Origin: Salinimicrobium sp049687495
GTDB taxonomy: Bacteria > Bacteroidota > Bacteroidia > Flavobacteriales > Flavobacteriaceae
Reading direction: 5' to 3'
NCBI GenBank assembly: GCA_049687495.1
Contig: JBAVJB010000138.1
Span: 1 to 33,943 of the forward strand
DNA: 33,943 bases
This document shows, in pieces, positions 7,439 through 15,298 of this stretch. The position numbers and the translations under genes were made by a program. The first letter of the stretch is position 1, and each line of letters opens with the position of its first letter. The notes below the pieces were generated by a model. It was not told where the DNA came from. It saw only the letters and a program-made list of their open reading frames with translations, and did no database searches.

Positions 7439-7915
7439 ATGGAGACCCTTACCCTGGCAAGGATCATTCATGTTCTTTCGATCGTCTTGTGGATAGGCGG
7501 TGTGAGCATGGTCACCACGGTTATCATTCCGGCGGTTAAACGGCTTAAATCCAAAGAAGAACAAATAGAAACCTTTGAACGCCTGGAAGGCAGGTTTTCG
7601 CTGCAGGCGAAGATCACCACGCTTTTGGCTGCCATCACAGGATTTTATATGCTGTACAGGTACAACGCCTGGGACAGGCTTCTTGAAATAAAATTCTGGT
7701 GGCTTCACGCCATGATTCTCGTGTGGCTATTATTCTCCATAGTACTTTTTATTCTGGAACCATTGCTGCTGCACAGGCTGTTTAGAAAATATGCCGAAGA
7801 GAATCCGGAACGCACCTTCAGGATCATTCATCGTGCACACTGGTTTTTGCTGCTGCTTAGCCTGCTTACCATTTTTGGAGCTGTGGCAGGCAGTCACGGT
7901 TGGTACCTGTTCTAA
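7439..7915 (+). CDS. Four-TM membrane protein, CopD/DUF2269-like
   Basis: A 158-aa inner membrane protein with four hydrophobic helices at about 8-30, 55-73, 85-110 and 133-155. The opening LARIIHVLSIVLWIGGV closely resembles the first helix of CopD/YcnJ-like copper-resistance and DUF2269-type proteins, where a conserved His (here His11) and the LWIGG motif occur. Further His residues (His90, His131, His134, His153) lie at helix ends and could bind a metal or haem; this is inference. It is monocistronic as far as can be seen. The 17-bp palindrome lies 9 bp after its stop. Function uncertain. Confidence 0.7.
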   Translation: METLTLARIIHVLSIVLWIGGVSMVTTVIIPAVKRLKSKEEQIETFERLEGRFSLQAKITTLLAAITGFYMLYRYNAWDRLLEIKFWWLHAMILVWLLFSIVLFILEPLLLHRLFRKYAEENPERTFRIIHRAHWFLLLLSLLTIFGAVAGSHGWYLF

Positions 7916-7924
7916 ATGGGGTGT

Positions 7925-7941
7925 CAAAAATGACATTTTTG
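7925..7941. repeat. 17-bp palindrome CAAAAATGACATTTTTG, copy 2
   Basis: Same short palindrome as at 675-691, starting 9 bp after the stop of the CopD-like gene and followed by GAAG as in several other copies. Confidence 0.85.
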
Positions 7942-8003
7942 GAAGGTGTTTCTTCAGAAGAACTTCAGCAAAAACCTTACAGGAATTGAAAATAAATTAC
8001 TGA

Positions 8004-8035
8004 TTGCCAGAGGATAATTTTTTATATTAGCTTTT
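8004..8035 (+). promoter_or_regulatory. Possible Bacteroidota promoter for the M28 peptidase
   Basis: TTG at 8004-8006 and TAGCTTTT at 8028-8035, 21 bp apart, resemble the TTG / TAnnTTTG promoter pattern. They lie 26 bp before the ATG. The last base of the -7 box does not match. Confidence 0.35.
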
Positions 8036-8060
8036 ATTCCTACAACTAAACAGCCACAAT

Positions 8061-9536
8061 ATGAAAAAGGCCAGCTTCTTCCTGCTATTTCTTGTCTGTT
8101 CTTTTGCCGGTTTCGCGCAGACCGAAGCTGAAAAAGTCACTTCTACCATCTCTCAGGATGAGATAAAAGGTCACATCTACTTTTTAACCGATGACCTGCT
8201 GAAGGGCAGAGAAACCGGAACTCCCGAAAACAAGATCGCGGCCGCGTACCTGTCAAATACCTTACGCAGCTACGGAGTAAAACCAGATCCCGAGACGGGT
8301 AGCTTTTACCAGAAAGTGATGCTGGAAAAAATGGGCCCTCCTAAGATCATGCAGCTTTCCCTAAATGGTATTGAGGTGGAGCAAAAGATAGCCATGGAGC
8401 GTGCAGATGTTGATTTTGATGGGGAAATGGTTTTCTTGGGATATGGATTAAAGGAAGATTACGAGGGAAAAGATGTAGGGGGAAAACTGCTACTTCTAAA
8501 AGGCGGTACTCCCGATTCTGAAGAGATACGTGCTGCCTACATTGCTCGCGGTGATAAAGCTGAACTGGCCAGAAAAGCCGGGGCTGCGGGAATCATTGAA
8601 ATGGTAAAAACGAACGATACCCTCTGGGGAATGATAGAACACGGATTCAATTCGGAAGGCATGCAGATCGCTTCTGAAGAAACAGAAGGCAAGAAAGATT
8701 TGCCGTATATGTGGGTGAACGATCCCAACGAGGAGTTGCTGGTTAAATTATCAAAACAAAAAGATCTGAAGGCTAAGCTGAAAATACAGATTCCTGATAA
8801 AGAAGAGGTGATCTCTCAAAACGTGGTGGGCTTCCTTGAAGGAACAGATGCAAAGCTTAAGGAGGAATATATCATGTATTCAGCGCATTACGACCATGTG
8901 GGTATCGGTGTCCCCGATGTTACCGGAGACACCATCTACAATGGTGCCCGCGACAATGCAGTGGGAACAACTACTGTTTTGAGCATGGCCGATAATCTGT
9001 CAAAATTCCCCACCAAACGTTCGGCAATTTTCGTGCTTTTTACGGGTGAGGAAAAGGGGCTTTTGGGAAGTAAATATTTCGTGGAGCACCCGGTGATCCC
9101 GCTTAAGAAGATCGTCTTCGGTTTCAACAGCGACAACGCCGGTTACAATGACACTTCTCTAGCAACCATTATTGGTCTTGAACGCACCAGTGTTGCCGCC
9201 CATATTAAGGAAGCCGCAAAAACCTTCGGCATTACGGCTGTAGATGATGAAGCGCCGGAACAAAATCTTTTTGATCGAAGTGATAATGTTTCTTTTGCGG
9301 CCAAGGGCGTGCCTGCGCCAACTTTTTCTCTGGGCTTCAGGACCTTTGACGGCGATGTTACCAAATACTACCACCAGGCGGGAGACGAGGCGGAAACTCT
9401 GGATTATGATTACCTGCTGAAGTTCTTTCGGGCCTATGTACTTGCCGGCAGGTTGATCGCCAACGACAGCAAAACCCCTTTCTGGACGCCCGGCGACAAA
9501 TACGAGGCAGTAGGAAAAGAGCTTTATGCCAACTAA
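8061..9536 (+). CDS. Secreted M28-family zinc metallopeptidase with PA-like insert
   Basis: A 491-aa exported aminopeptidase-type enzyme. The signal peptide (MKKASFFLLFLVCSFAGFAQ) ends at an AQ/T site. The N-terminal region to about residue 255 includes a PA-like insert (MVFLGYGLKEDYEGKDVGGKLLLLKGG). The M28 di-zinc site is complete: His276 (YSAHYDHVG), Asp298 (NGARDNA), catalytic Glu330 and metal ligand Glu331 (FTGEEKG), Asp358 (NSDNAGYND) and His438 (YYHQAGDE). The family cleaves N-terminal residues from peptides, although some members act on other amides. The length fits Bacteroidota periplasmic M28 peptidases. It is transcribed on its own or with the 9547 gene, whose start is 10 bp after this stop. 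Confidence 0.93.
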   Translation: MKKASFFLLFLVCSFAGFAQTEAEKVTSTISQDEIKGHIYFLTDDLLKGRETGTPENKIAAAYLSNTLRSYGVKPDPETGSFYQKVMLEKMGPPKIMQLSLNGIEVEQKIAMERADVDFDGEMVFLGYGLKEDYEGKDVGGKLLLLKGGTPDSEEIRAAYIARGDKAELARKAGAAGIIEMVKTNDTLWGMIEHGFNSEGMQIASEETEGKKDLPYMWVNDPNEELLVKLSKQKDLKAKLKIQIPDKEEVISQNVVGFLEGTDAKLKEEYIMYSAHYDHVGIGVPDVTGDTIYNGARDNAVGTTTVLSMADNLSKFPTKRSAIFVLFTGEEKGLLGSKYFVEHPVIPLKKIVFGFNSDNAGYNDTSLATIIGLERTSVAAHIKEAAKTFGITAVDDEAPEQNLFDRSDNVSFAAKGVPAPTFSLGFRTFDGDVTKYYHQAGDEAETLDYDYLLKFFRAYVLAGRLIANDSKTPFWTPGDKYEAVGKELYAN

Positions 9537-9546
9537 ATAATTAGTA

Positions 9547-10017
9547 ATGAATCAGTATTTTTATTCAGACGGACTTCAAAAACACGGGCCTTTCTCCCTG
9601 GAAGAGCTTAAAAACAGGAACATTAGCAGGAATACAATGGTTTGGACGCATCCCATGGAAAAATGGCTTCCCGCCGAACAATTGCCCGAGCTGCAGGATA
9701 TCTTCGCCAATCAGCCGCCCGACCTTGGCCGCCCGGCCCGCAGTGTCTCAACGCCGGCCTATGGACACCAACCCCCTAAATCCTGGTTGGTAGAATCTAT
9801 CCTGGTGACACTATTTTGTTGTATCCCCTTTGGAATTGCAGGCATTGTCAATGCCGCAAAGGTGGAAACAAGGTTCAATGCCGGCGACTACGAAGGTGCC
9901 AGGCGCAGTTCTGAAGAAGCGGGGAAATGGACGAAAATAGGTTTTTGGTTGACCCTTGCCGGAGTTGTAGTGTATCTTTTATTTTTAGCCTTTGTTGTTG
10001 CAGTCGATCAACTTTAA
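9547..10017 (+). CDS. GYF_2 (DUF4339) - CD225/dispanin membrane protein
   Basis: A 156-aa fusion of two small domains. Residues 1-52 match GYF_2/DUF4339 (YFYSDGLQKHGPFSLEELKN, then VWTHPMEKWLPAEQLPEL), a presumed peptide-binding module. Residues about 76-156 match CD225/dispanin, the family of eukaryotic IFITM proteins: a first membrane segment SWLVESILVTLFCCIPFGIAGIV with the CC pair and PFG, the conserved KVETRFNAGDYEGARRSSEEA loop, and a second TM (WLTLAGVVVYLLFLAFVV). A Pro-rich linker joins them. The next gene begins inside its last codons, so the two are translationally coupled. Bacterial CD225 proteins are poorly characterised; a membrane-associated scaffolding role is inferred. Confidence 0.88.
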   Translation: MNQYFYSDGLQKHGPFSLEELKNRNISRNTMVWTHPMEKWLPAEQLPELQDIFANQPPDLGRPARSVSTPAYGHQPPKSWLVESILVTLFCCIPFGIAGIVNAAKVETRFNAGDYEGARRSSEEAGKWTKIGFWLTLAGVVVYLLFLAFVVAVDQL

Positions 10018-10381
10018 AATATTTGTCCGTGTTGGGCTTGGCTTATTGGGGCTGGGTTTGCTCTTTCTGTACGCCCGGTTTGACCCAGCCATGTCTGCAC
10101 ATTTCCCGGCCTGTCCTTTTCATTCCATCACGGGCTTGCTTTGTCCCGGCTGCGGCTCACAGCGTGCGCTGCATCATTTGCTGAATTTTGAAATAGGTGC
10201 TGCCTTTCATCAAAATCAATTGCTGTTGATCGCTTTTCCGTACGTTGCCGCAGGATATGCTTTTGAAATGTTGCCGCTTTCAGAAAAAAGTATGCGCTGG
10301 CGTAATTTTTTCTTCGGAAGAAAAGCCATAATTTTCGTGCTCCTGCTGGTCATCAGCTTTTGGATCTTGAGAAACCTCTAA
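9992..10381 (+). CDS. DUF2752 membrane protein
   Basis: A 129-aa protein carrying the DUF2752 signature CPFHSITGLLCPGCGSQRAL at about 41-60, with Cys41, Cys51 and Cys54, flanked by hydrophobic helices (about 12-29, 77-92, 112-125). Reading starts at one of three consecutive TTG codons (9992, 9995, 9998); there is no ATG before the conserved region, so the gene overlaps the CD225 gene by about 20-26 bp. That overlap, and the frequent pairing of these two families in Bacteroidota, indicate one functional unit. Function unknown; the Cys/His motif might bind a metal. Confidence 0.85.
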   Translation: MLLQSINFKIFVRVGLGLLGLGLLFLYARFDPAMSAHFPACPFHSITGLLCPGCGSQRALHHLLNFEIGAAFHQNQLLLIAFPYVAAGYAFEMLPLSEKSMRWRNFFFGRKAIIFVLLLVISFWILRNL

Positions 10382-10384
10382 AAT

Positions 10385-11233
10385 ATGAAGCTTCAAAAAT
10401 GCCTTTTTTGGGCCCTCTTTCTGCTGAATCTTTCGGGCTTTGCCCAAAGTACAGCCTCTCCCAATGTTAATACCTTTGAAATTGCAGCTCCACAGCTGGA
10501 CACGCTGCGTAAGATATGGGTGTACCTGCCTGAAGGTTATCAAACTTCAGAAAAAAGATACCCGGTGCTCTACATGCATGATGCACAGAACCTTTTTGAT
10601 GCCGAAACCTCCTTTGCAGGCGAATGGCAGGTGGATGAAACCCTGGATTCCCTGAAAATGCCCCAGGTGATCGTCGTGGGCATCGAACACGGCAATGAGA
10701 AACGCATTGAAGAGCTCACCCCTTATCCAAACGAGAAATACGGCGGCGGAAAAGCAGGTGCCTACGTAGATTTTCTTGTAAATACGCTGAAACCTCACAT
10801 TGACAGCACATACCGAAGCTTGCCCGAAGCTGAAAATACCGGTATCATGGGATCTTCCCTTGGCGGACTTACCTCTTTTTACGCGGCTGTAAAACACCCG
10901 GAGATCTTCAGCAGGATTGGCGTTTTTTCACCTTCCTTCTGGTATAGCGATGAGATTTTTGAACTGGTAAAGAACTCAAAACTCGACAAGCATCAAAAAT
11001 TCTACTTTATGGCAGGTACTGCCGAAGATGAAGAAATGGTGACCGACCTGCAAAAGATGCTGGAGCTGTTGAAGGAAAAAGAATTTCCAAAAGAAAACCT
11101 GAAGGTGAAGATCGTTGAAGGCGGGAAGCACAACGAAGCCTCGTGGAGCAGGGAATTTCTGCAGGCCTTTCAATGGCTTTTTCCGCAGGAAAGTTCGCAG
11201 ATGATCTTCAAAATAAATGACGATCAAAAATAG
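10385..11233 (+). CDS. Secreted alpha/beta-hydrolase esterase (Esterase D / Fes-like)
   Basis: A 282-aa exported hydrolase with signal peptide MKLQKCLFWALFLLNLSGFA. Sequence landmarks of the putative esterase (enterochelin esterase-like) family are present: RKIWVYLPEGYQTSEKRYPVLYMHDAQNLFD early on, the nucleophile elbow GSSLGG with Ser158, a likely acid Asp215 (GTAEDEE) and His249 (EGGKHNEASW). Esters of siderophores, acyl groups or feruloyl-type substrates are known in the family; the substrate here cannot be told. It starts 3 bp after the DUF2752 gene, so it may be co-transcribed with it. It is a paralogue of the lipoprotein esterase at 11909. Its first codons hold a near-copy of the 17-bp palindrome and its stop codon lies inside another. 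Confidence 0.88.
   Translation: MKLQKCLFWALFLLNLSGFAQSTASPNVNTFEIAAPQLDTLRKIWVYLPEGYQTSEKRYPVLYMHDAQNLFDAETSFAGEWQVDETLDSLKMPQVIVVGIEHGNEKRIEELTPYPNEKYGGGKAGAYVDFLVNTLKPHIDSTYRSLPEAENTGIMGSSLGGLTSFYAAVKHPEIFSRIGVFSPSFWYSDEIFELVKNSKLDKHQKFYFMAGTAEDEEMVTDLQKMLELLKEKEFPKENLKVKIVEGGKHNEASWSREFLQAFQWLFPQESSQMIFKINDDQK
10394..10410. repeat. 17-bp palindrome, coding copy with one mismatch
   Basis: CAAAAATGCCTTTTTTG has one mismatch in the right arm and lies inside the signal-peptide codons of the esterase gene. Confidence 0.5.
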
Positions 11234-11241
11234 CATTTTTG
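11225..11241. repeat. 17-bp palindrome CAAAAATAGCATTTTTG, overlapping a stop codon
   Basis: The TAG stop of the first esterase (11231-11233) lies inside this copy. One arm base differs (A for G next to the centre). It is followed by GAAG like other copies. Confidence 0.8.
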
Positions 11242-11271
11242 GAAGTAGTATCTTTATAGAAAGGAAAAGTC

Positions 11272-11907
11272 GTGGATTTTGTAAAGAGCGAAAAAAAATA
11301 TTTCAACCTGGCCTTTGGCCTGGCGCTTTTCACGATCTTCTATAATATTCTTGAAGGCGTGGTTGCGCTCTATTTTGGCTATGAAGACGAAAGCCTGGCG
11401 CTTTTTGGCTTTGGAGCCGACAGTTTTATCGAGGTGATCTCGGGTCTTGGCATTGTGCACATGATCACGCGCATCAAACATAATCCCCACAGCAACCGCG
11501 ACAGGTTTGAGAAAACGGCTTTAAGAATTACCGGTGTTGCCTTTTACCTTCTTACTGCAGGCCTTGTAGTTTCAAGCGTGTATAACATTTGGACAGGACA
11601 TACGCCCGACACCACTTTTTGGGGTCTGGTGATCTCGGTGGTTTCAATAATCATGATGTGGGCCCTGGTGTGGGGAAAGAGAAAGGCAGGACATGAACTC
11701 AATTCTGAACCTATTCTTGCCGATGCCAATTGCACCCTTGTTTGCCTGTACATGTCAATTGTGCTGCTGCTAAGCAGTGGGATCTATGAACTCACGGGTA
11801 TAGGATTTATTGACAGCCTTGGTGGGCTTTGCCTTGCGTGGTTCTCGTTTAGCGAAGGCCGGGAATGTTTTGAAAAGATCAACAGTGACAAATATTGTTC
11901 TTGTTAA
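11272..11907 (+). CDS. CDF-like cation transporter, transmembrane domain only
   Basis: A 211-aa membrane protein beginning with GTG at 11272 (MDFVKSEKKYFNLAF). Five or six hydrophobic helices are seen. FGFGADSFIEVISGLGIVH is the TM2 metal-site motif region of cation diffusion facilitators in variant form (Asp50, Glu54 in place of the usual DxxxD), and ADANCTLVCLYMSIVLLLSS corresponds to the fifth helix (Asp151), with Asp181 in the sixth. The cytoplasmic C-terminal ferredoxin-like domain of typical CDF proteins (which run to about 300 aa) is absent; the protein ends in a Cys-rich DKYCSC tail. It is annotated in related genomes as cation transporter. Metal transport is likely but not proven. 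The next gene starts after a single base. Confidence 0.75.
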   Translation: MDFVKSEKKYFNLAFGLALFTIFYNILEGVVALYFGYEDESLALFGFGADSFIEVISGLGIVHMITRIKHNPHSNRDRFEKTALRITGVAFYLLTAGLVVSSVYNIWTGHTPDTTFWGLVISVVSIIMMWALVWGKRKAGHELNSEPILADANCTLVCLYMSIVLLLSSGIYELTGIGFIDSLGGLCLAWFSFSEGRECFEKINSDKYCSC

Positions 11908-11908
11908 A

Positions 11909-12847
11909 ATGAAAAAAATCACCGCTTTTCTTGTCATCTTTTGCAGCCTGCTTTCTTGCAGGAGTTCCAAAAATGAGATCTTTGAGGTGATAGATGCGAA
12001 GTTATCTTCAGGGAAACTGGAGCGAATTGCAGATTTCCAGTCAGATTATGTTGCTCCCCGTAATGTGGATATATGGTTGCCGCCGAAATACGATCGACAA
12101 AAAGAATACACCACTCTTTACATGCTGGACGGGCAGATGCTCTTTGATGCCTCAACCACCTGGAACGGGCAGGAGTGGAAGGTAGATGAAGTCCTTGGGC
12201 GCCTTATCTCACAGGACAGCGTGCAGCAAAGCATTGTAGTAGGCATTTGGAATGCCGGCGAAAACAGGCATGCAGAATATTTTCCACAGAAACCTTTTAA
12301 AGCTTTATCTCAAAACACCCGGGATTCACTGCTCCAAAAAGAGGGAGATCAAAAAGTGTTTAGTCAGGAGCCTTATTCAGATGATTTTTTGAAGTTCCTG
12401 GTGCACGAGCTAAGGCCGTTCATCAACGAAAACTACTCCACAAAACCGGGTCCCAAAAACACCTTTATAGCCGGTTCGAGCATGGGAGGTTTGATCTCCT
12501 GGTATGCTGTATGTGAATATCCAGATGTGTTTGGCGGTGCCGCCTGCCTCTCAACGCATTGGCCGGGAACTTTTGCTGCTGAAAATAATCCGATACCTAA
12601 GGCATTTACGGGATATCTCAACCGGCATTTACCTTCGCCCGAAAATCATAAATTTTATTTTGACTATGGCACCAAAACATTGGATGCCATGTACGAACCC
12701 TTTCAGGAAGAGGTGGATACCCTAATGAAAGCACATGGTTTTACCGATGCCAATTGGGTGACAATGAAATTTGAGGGCGCAGACCATTCAGAAAGATCCT
12801 GGCAAAACCGGCTTCACCTGCCGCTGAAATTCCTGCTAGGAAAGTAG
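11909..12847 (+). CDS. Lipoprotein alpha/beta-hydrolase esterase, paralogue of 10385
   Basis: A 312-aa esterase. The frame is open from 11810, inside the CDF-like gene, but the ATG at 11909 gives a proper lipoprotein signal (MKKITAFLVIFCSLLSC, Cys17). It shares the family pattern with the first esterase: VDIWLPPKYDRQKEYTTLYMLDGQMLFD, then WKVDEVL, the nucleophile elbow GSSMGG with Ser191, likely acid Asp259 (TKTLDAMYEP) and His293 (GADHSERSW). The lipid anchor suggests that it acts at the outer or inner membrane, while its paralogue would be soluble. It lies one base after the CDF-like stop, so it is in the same operon. The substrate is unknown. Confidence 0.87.
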   Translation: MKKITAFLVIFCSLLSCRSSKNEIFEVIDAKLSSGKLERIADFQSDYVAPRNVDIWLPPKYDRQKEYTTLYMLDGQMLFDASTTWNGQEWKVDEVLGRLISQDSVQQSIVVGIWNAGENRHAEYFPQKPFKALSQNTRDSLLQKEGDQKVFSQEPYSDDFLKFLVHELRPFINENYSTKPGPKNTFIAGSSMGGLISWYAVCEYPDVFGGAACLSTHWPGTFAAENNPIPKAFTGYLNRHLPSPENHKFYFDYGTKTLDAMYEPFQEEVDTLMKAHGFTDANWVTMKFEGADHSERSWQNRLHLPLKFLLGK

Positions 12848-12889
12848 CAGGCTTCATGTTCAAAGTTCTGCTTAACTTGCAGAAAAAAG

Positions 12890-14722
12890 TTGCCACGTCC
12901 AAAACAAAGTATAGCACCCAAAAAGGTCAATTTCAGGGAGAGTTTTGCCGCGCTGAAATTCGTGCCCAGGTTCTTTCGTGAAATAAGAAAAGTCAATCCT
13001 TTACTGTTCTACGCCAACCTTTTGTGCAGGATCGCTAACGCCATTTTGCCTGTGGTCATGCTGTGGCTGGGTAAACTTATCATCGACGAGGTGGTGGTGC
13101 AGATCGCTGCGGAAACCAAAGATATGGACAGGCTGTGGCTGCTGGTGGCTGCGGAATTTGCTCTTGCTGTTCTCTCAGACCTGCTGAGCAGGGCGATTAG
13201 CCTCAGTGACGGGCTTCTCGGCGATCAGTATTCCATAAACACCTCGGTAAGGATCATCAGGAAAACTTCTGAAGTTGACCTGGATGAACTGGAAGATTCC
13301 GAATTCTACGATAAGCTTGAAAGGGCAAGGCAGCAAACTACTGGAAGGGTCGCTTTGATGTCAAATATTCTCACGCAGGGGGAAGACCTTATTGTCATCG
13401 GCTCCCTTTTGGCCGGAGTCGTGGCCTTTGAACCCTGGCTGATCATCCTGTTGATCGTTTCCATTGTTCCTACCGTGGTCAACGAGATCAAATTTAGCGG
13501 TACCAGCTATTCTTTGGCCCGCAGCTGGACACAGGAACGCCGCGAACTCGACTATCTGCGGTATGCAGGTGCGAGTGATGTGACGGCAAAAGAGGTCAAG
13601 CTATTTGGCCTTTCGGAATATCTTGCAGGACGGTTCAAAGGACTGTCAGACAAATATTATGCGCAAAGCAAAAGCCTGGCTAAACAACGCGCCGGCTGGG
13701 GCTCCTTTTTCAATATCATTGGCACCACCGCTTATTATGGAGCCTATGTTCTTATCATTTTTAGAACGGTTGCAGGGATCTTTAGCCTGGGGGATCTCAC
13801 CTTTCTCTCAGGTTCCTTCAACAGGCTACGGCAGAAGCTGCAGGGATTTTTTACCAGGTTCACCGCCATAACCGAAAGCGCACTATACCTGCAGGATTAC
13901 TTTGAGTTTCTTGACCTTAGTTACCACGAAAGAACTTCGGAAGGTAAACTGCCGTTACCAAAGAAGATCAAAAAAGGTTTTGAGTTCAGGAATGTCGGGT
14001 TTAAATATCCGAAGTCTGAGAACTGGGTGGTAAGGAACATCAACTTTGAATTAAAGGCCGGTGAAAAACTAGCTTTTGTAGGGGAAAACGGTGCCGGCAA
14101 AACCACCCTTATCAAGTTGCTGTTGCAGTTCTACGAACCAACCGAAGGAGAGATCCTGCTGGACGATGTGCCGGTGAAACAGTATGAACGGGTGGCTTAC
14201 CAGCAATACTTCGGAGTGATCTTTCAGGATTTTGTCAAGTTCGAACTTACGCTCAAAGAAAACATCGCAATGGGAGAGATCAGCCAGATCGAGGATCAAT
14301 CCAGGATTGACCGGGCGGCTCAAAAAAGCCTTGCAACAGAGGTGGTGTCCCAGCTTCCGTTAGGCTACGACCAACAGCTGGGGAAGAGGTTCAAGCAGGG
14401 GAAAGACCTTTCGGGAGGGCAGTGGCAAAAGATCGCCATTGCACGGGCATACATGAAAGACGCAGAGGTGCTGGTGCTTGATGAGCCTACTTCGGCTTTA
14501 GATGCGCGCGCCGAAACCGAGGCTTTTGACCGCTTCATCAACCTCACCCGCGGGAAAACTGCGGTGATCATTTCCCACCGCTTTAGCACGGTTCGCATTG
14601 CCGACAGGATCATGGTCTTGAAAGATGGCGCTGTGCTGGAAATAGGCACCCATGAGGAGCTTATGAAAAATAAAAAACTCTATGCCGAGCTTTTCAATCT
14701 GCAGGCTGCCGGGTACAAATAA
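12890..14722 (+). CDS. ABC transporter, fused permease and ATP-binding domains
   Basis: A 610-aa half-transporter of the type I exporter (multidrug/lipid) class that should work as a dimer. Residues about 20-330 form a six-helix transmembrane domain; 362-600 form the nucleotide-binding domain with Walker A GENGAGKT (398-405), signature LSGGQ (507-511), Walker B VLVLDE (527-532), D-loop SALDA and H-loop His563. No ATG is available in frame before the conserved region, so the start is taken as TTG at 12890, preceded by an A-rich stretch. No fused peptidase domain is present. The substrate is unknown and no partner gene is adjacent. Confidence 0.92.
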   Translation: MPRPKQSIAPKKVNFRESFAALKFVPRFFREIRKVNPLLFYANLLCRIANAILPVVMLWLGKLIIDEVVVQIAAETKDMDRLWLLVAAEFALAVLSDLLSRAISLSDGLLGDQYSINTSVRIIRKTSEVDLDELEDSEFYDKLERARQQTTGRVALMSNILTQGEDLIVIGSLLAGVVAFEPWLIILLIVSIVPTVVNEIKFSGTSYSLARSWTQERRELDYLRYAGASDVTAKEVKLFGLSEYLAGRFKGLSDKYYAQSKSLAKQRAGWGSFFNIIGTTAYYGAYVLIIFRTVAGIFSLGDLTFLSGSFNRLRQKLQGFFTRFTAITESALYLQDYFEFLDLSYHERTSEGKLPLPKKIKKGFEFRNVGFKYPKSENWVVRNINFELKAGEKLAFVGENGAGKTTLIKLLLQFYEPTEGEILLDDVPVKQYERVAYQQYFGVIFQDFVKFELTLKENIAMGEISQIEDQSRIDRAAQKSLATEVVSQLPLGYDQQLGKRFKQGKDLSGGQWQKIAIARAYMKDAEVLVLDEPTSALDARAETEAFDRFINLTRGKTAVIISHRFSTVRIADRIMVLKDGAVLEIGTHEELMKNKKLYAELFNLQAAGYK

Positions 14723-14807
14723 TTTCCTGGAATTTAACATTTTACTGCTGTAACAAATTCAGAAATAGGCGACTTACAAGAGTCCCGAATACTTATGTTA
14801 CAGGCTA

Positions 14808-15266
14808 ATGAAGATCGATGAAGCCATTCAGGTTCTTGAAAGAACAATCTCTGAAGGAGGAACAAAAGAAGAAGTAAAGCTGAAGCAAAGTCTCAGCAAT
14901 ATCTTACACGAACTTAAATCTAAAGCTCTTGATGCTCCGGAAAAGGAATTGCTGGAAAAAGAACTCGATCTGTTGGTTGATGATCTTGAGAAGAATGAAA
15001 AGCAACTCAAAGCCCGCTATAAGGATTTCATAAAGATGCTTAACAGGAATTTTGCTTTTATTCCTGAAGGTAAATGTGCGGGCGATGGTCTTATCTATGG
15101 GGTCATTACCGGCACCTTTCTCATGTCCATGTCCATAGCCTTTACCGATTCAACTTTAAAGTTCTATTTGCCACTGGCCTGTATGCTGCTGGGAATGCTT
15201 GTTGGTTCGCTTTGCGACCGTACGGTGAAAAAACAGGGAAGGGCTCTATTGACAAAAATGTTTTAA
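14808..15266 (+). CDS. Coiled-coil protein with two C-terminal TM segments
   Basis: A 152-aa protein not recognised as a named family. Residues 1-80 are charged and rich in Leu/Glu/Lys heptads (VLERTISEGGTKEEVKLKQS, then LLEKELDLLVDDLEKNEKQL), predicting a long coiled coil. Two hydrophobic segments follow at about 92-113 (GLIYGVITGTFLMSMSIAF) and 119-136 (FYLPLACMLLGMLVGSLC), then a basic tail. A membrane-anchored, self-associating protein is inferred. The 17-bp palindrome lies 15 bp after its stop, at the start of the next gene. Confidence 0.7.
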   Translation: MKIDEAIQVLERTISEGGTKEEVKLKQSLSNILHELKSKALDAPEKELLEKELDLLVDDLEKNEKQLKARYKDFIKMLNRNFAFIPEGKCAGDGLIYGVITGTFLMSMSIAFTDSTLKFYLPLACMLLGMLVGSLCDRTVKKQGRALLTKMF

Positions 15267-15281
15267 CTTAAGAAGAGGATC

Positions 15282-15298
15282 CAAAAATAGCATTTTTG
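15282..15298. repeat. 17-bp palindrome CAAAAATAGCATTTTTG, next to a start codon
   Basis: Lies 15 bp after the preceding stop codon and ends on the base before the ATG of the 2H phosphoesterase gene, separating that ATG from a GAAGAGGA Shine-Dalgarno-like sequence at about 15272-15279. Confidence 0.8.
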
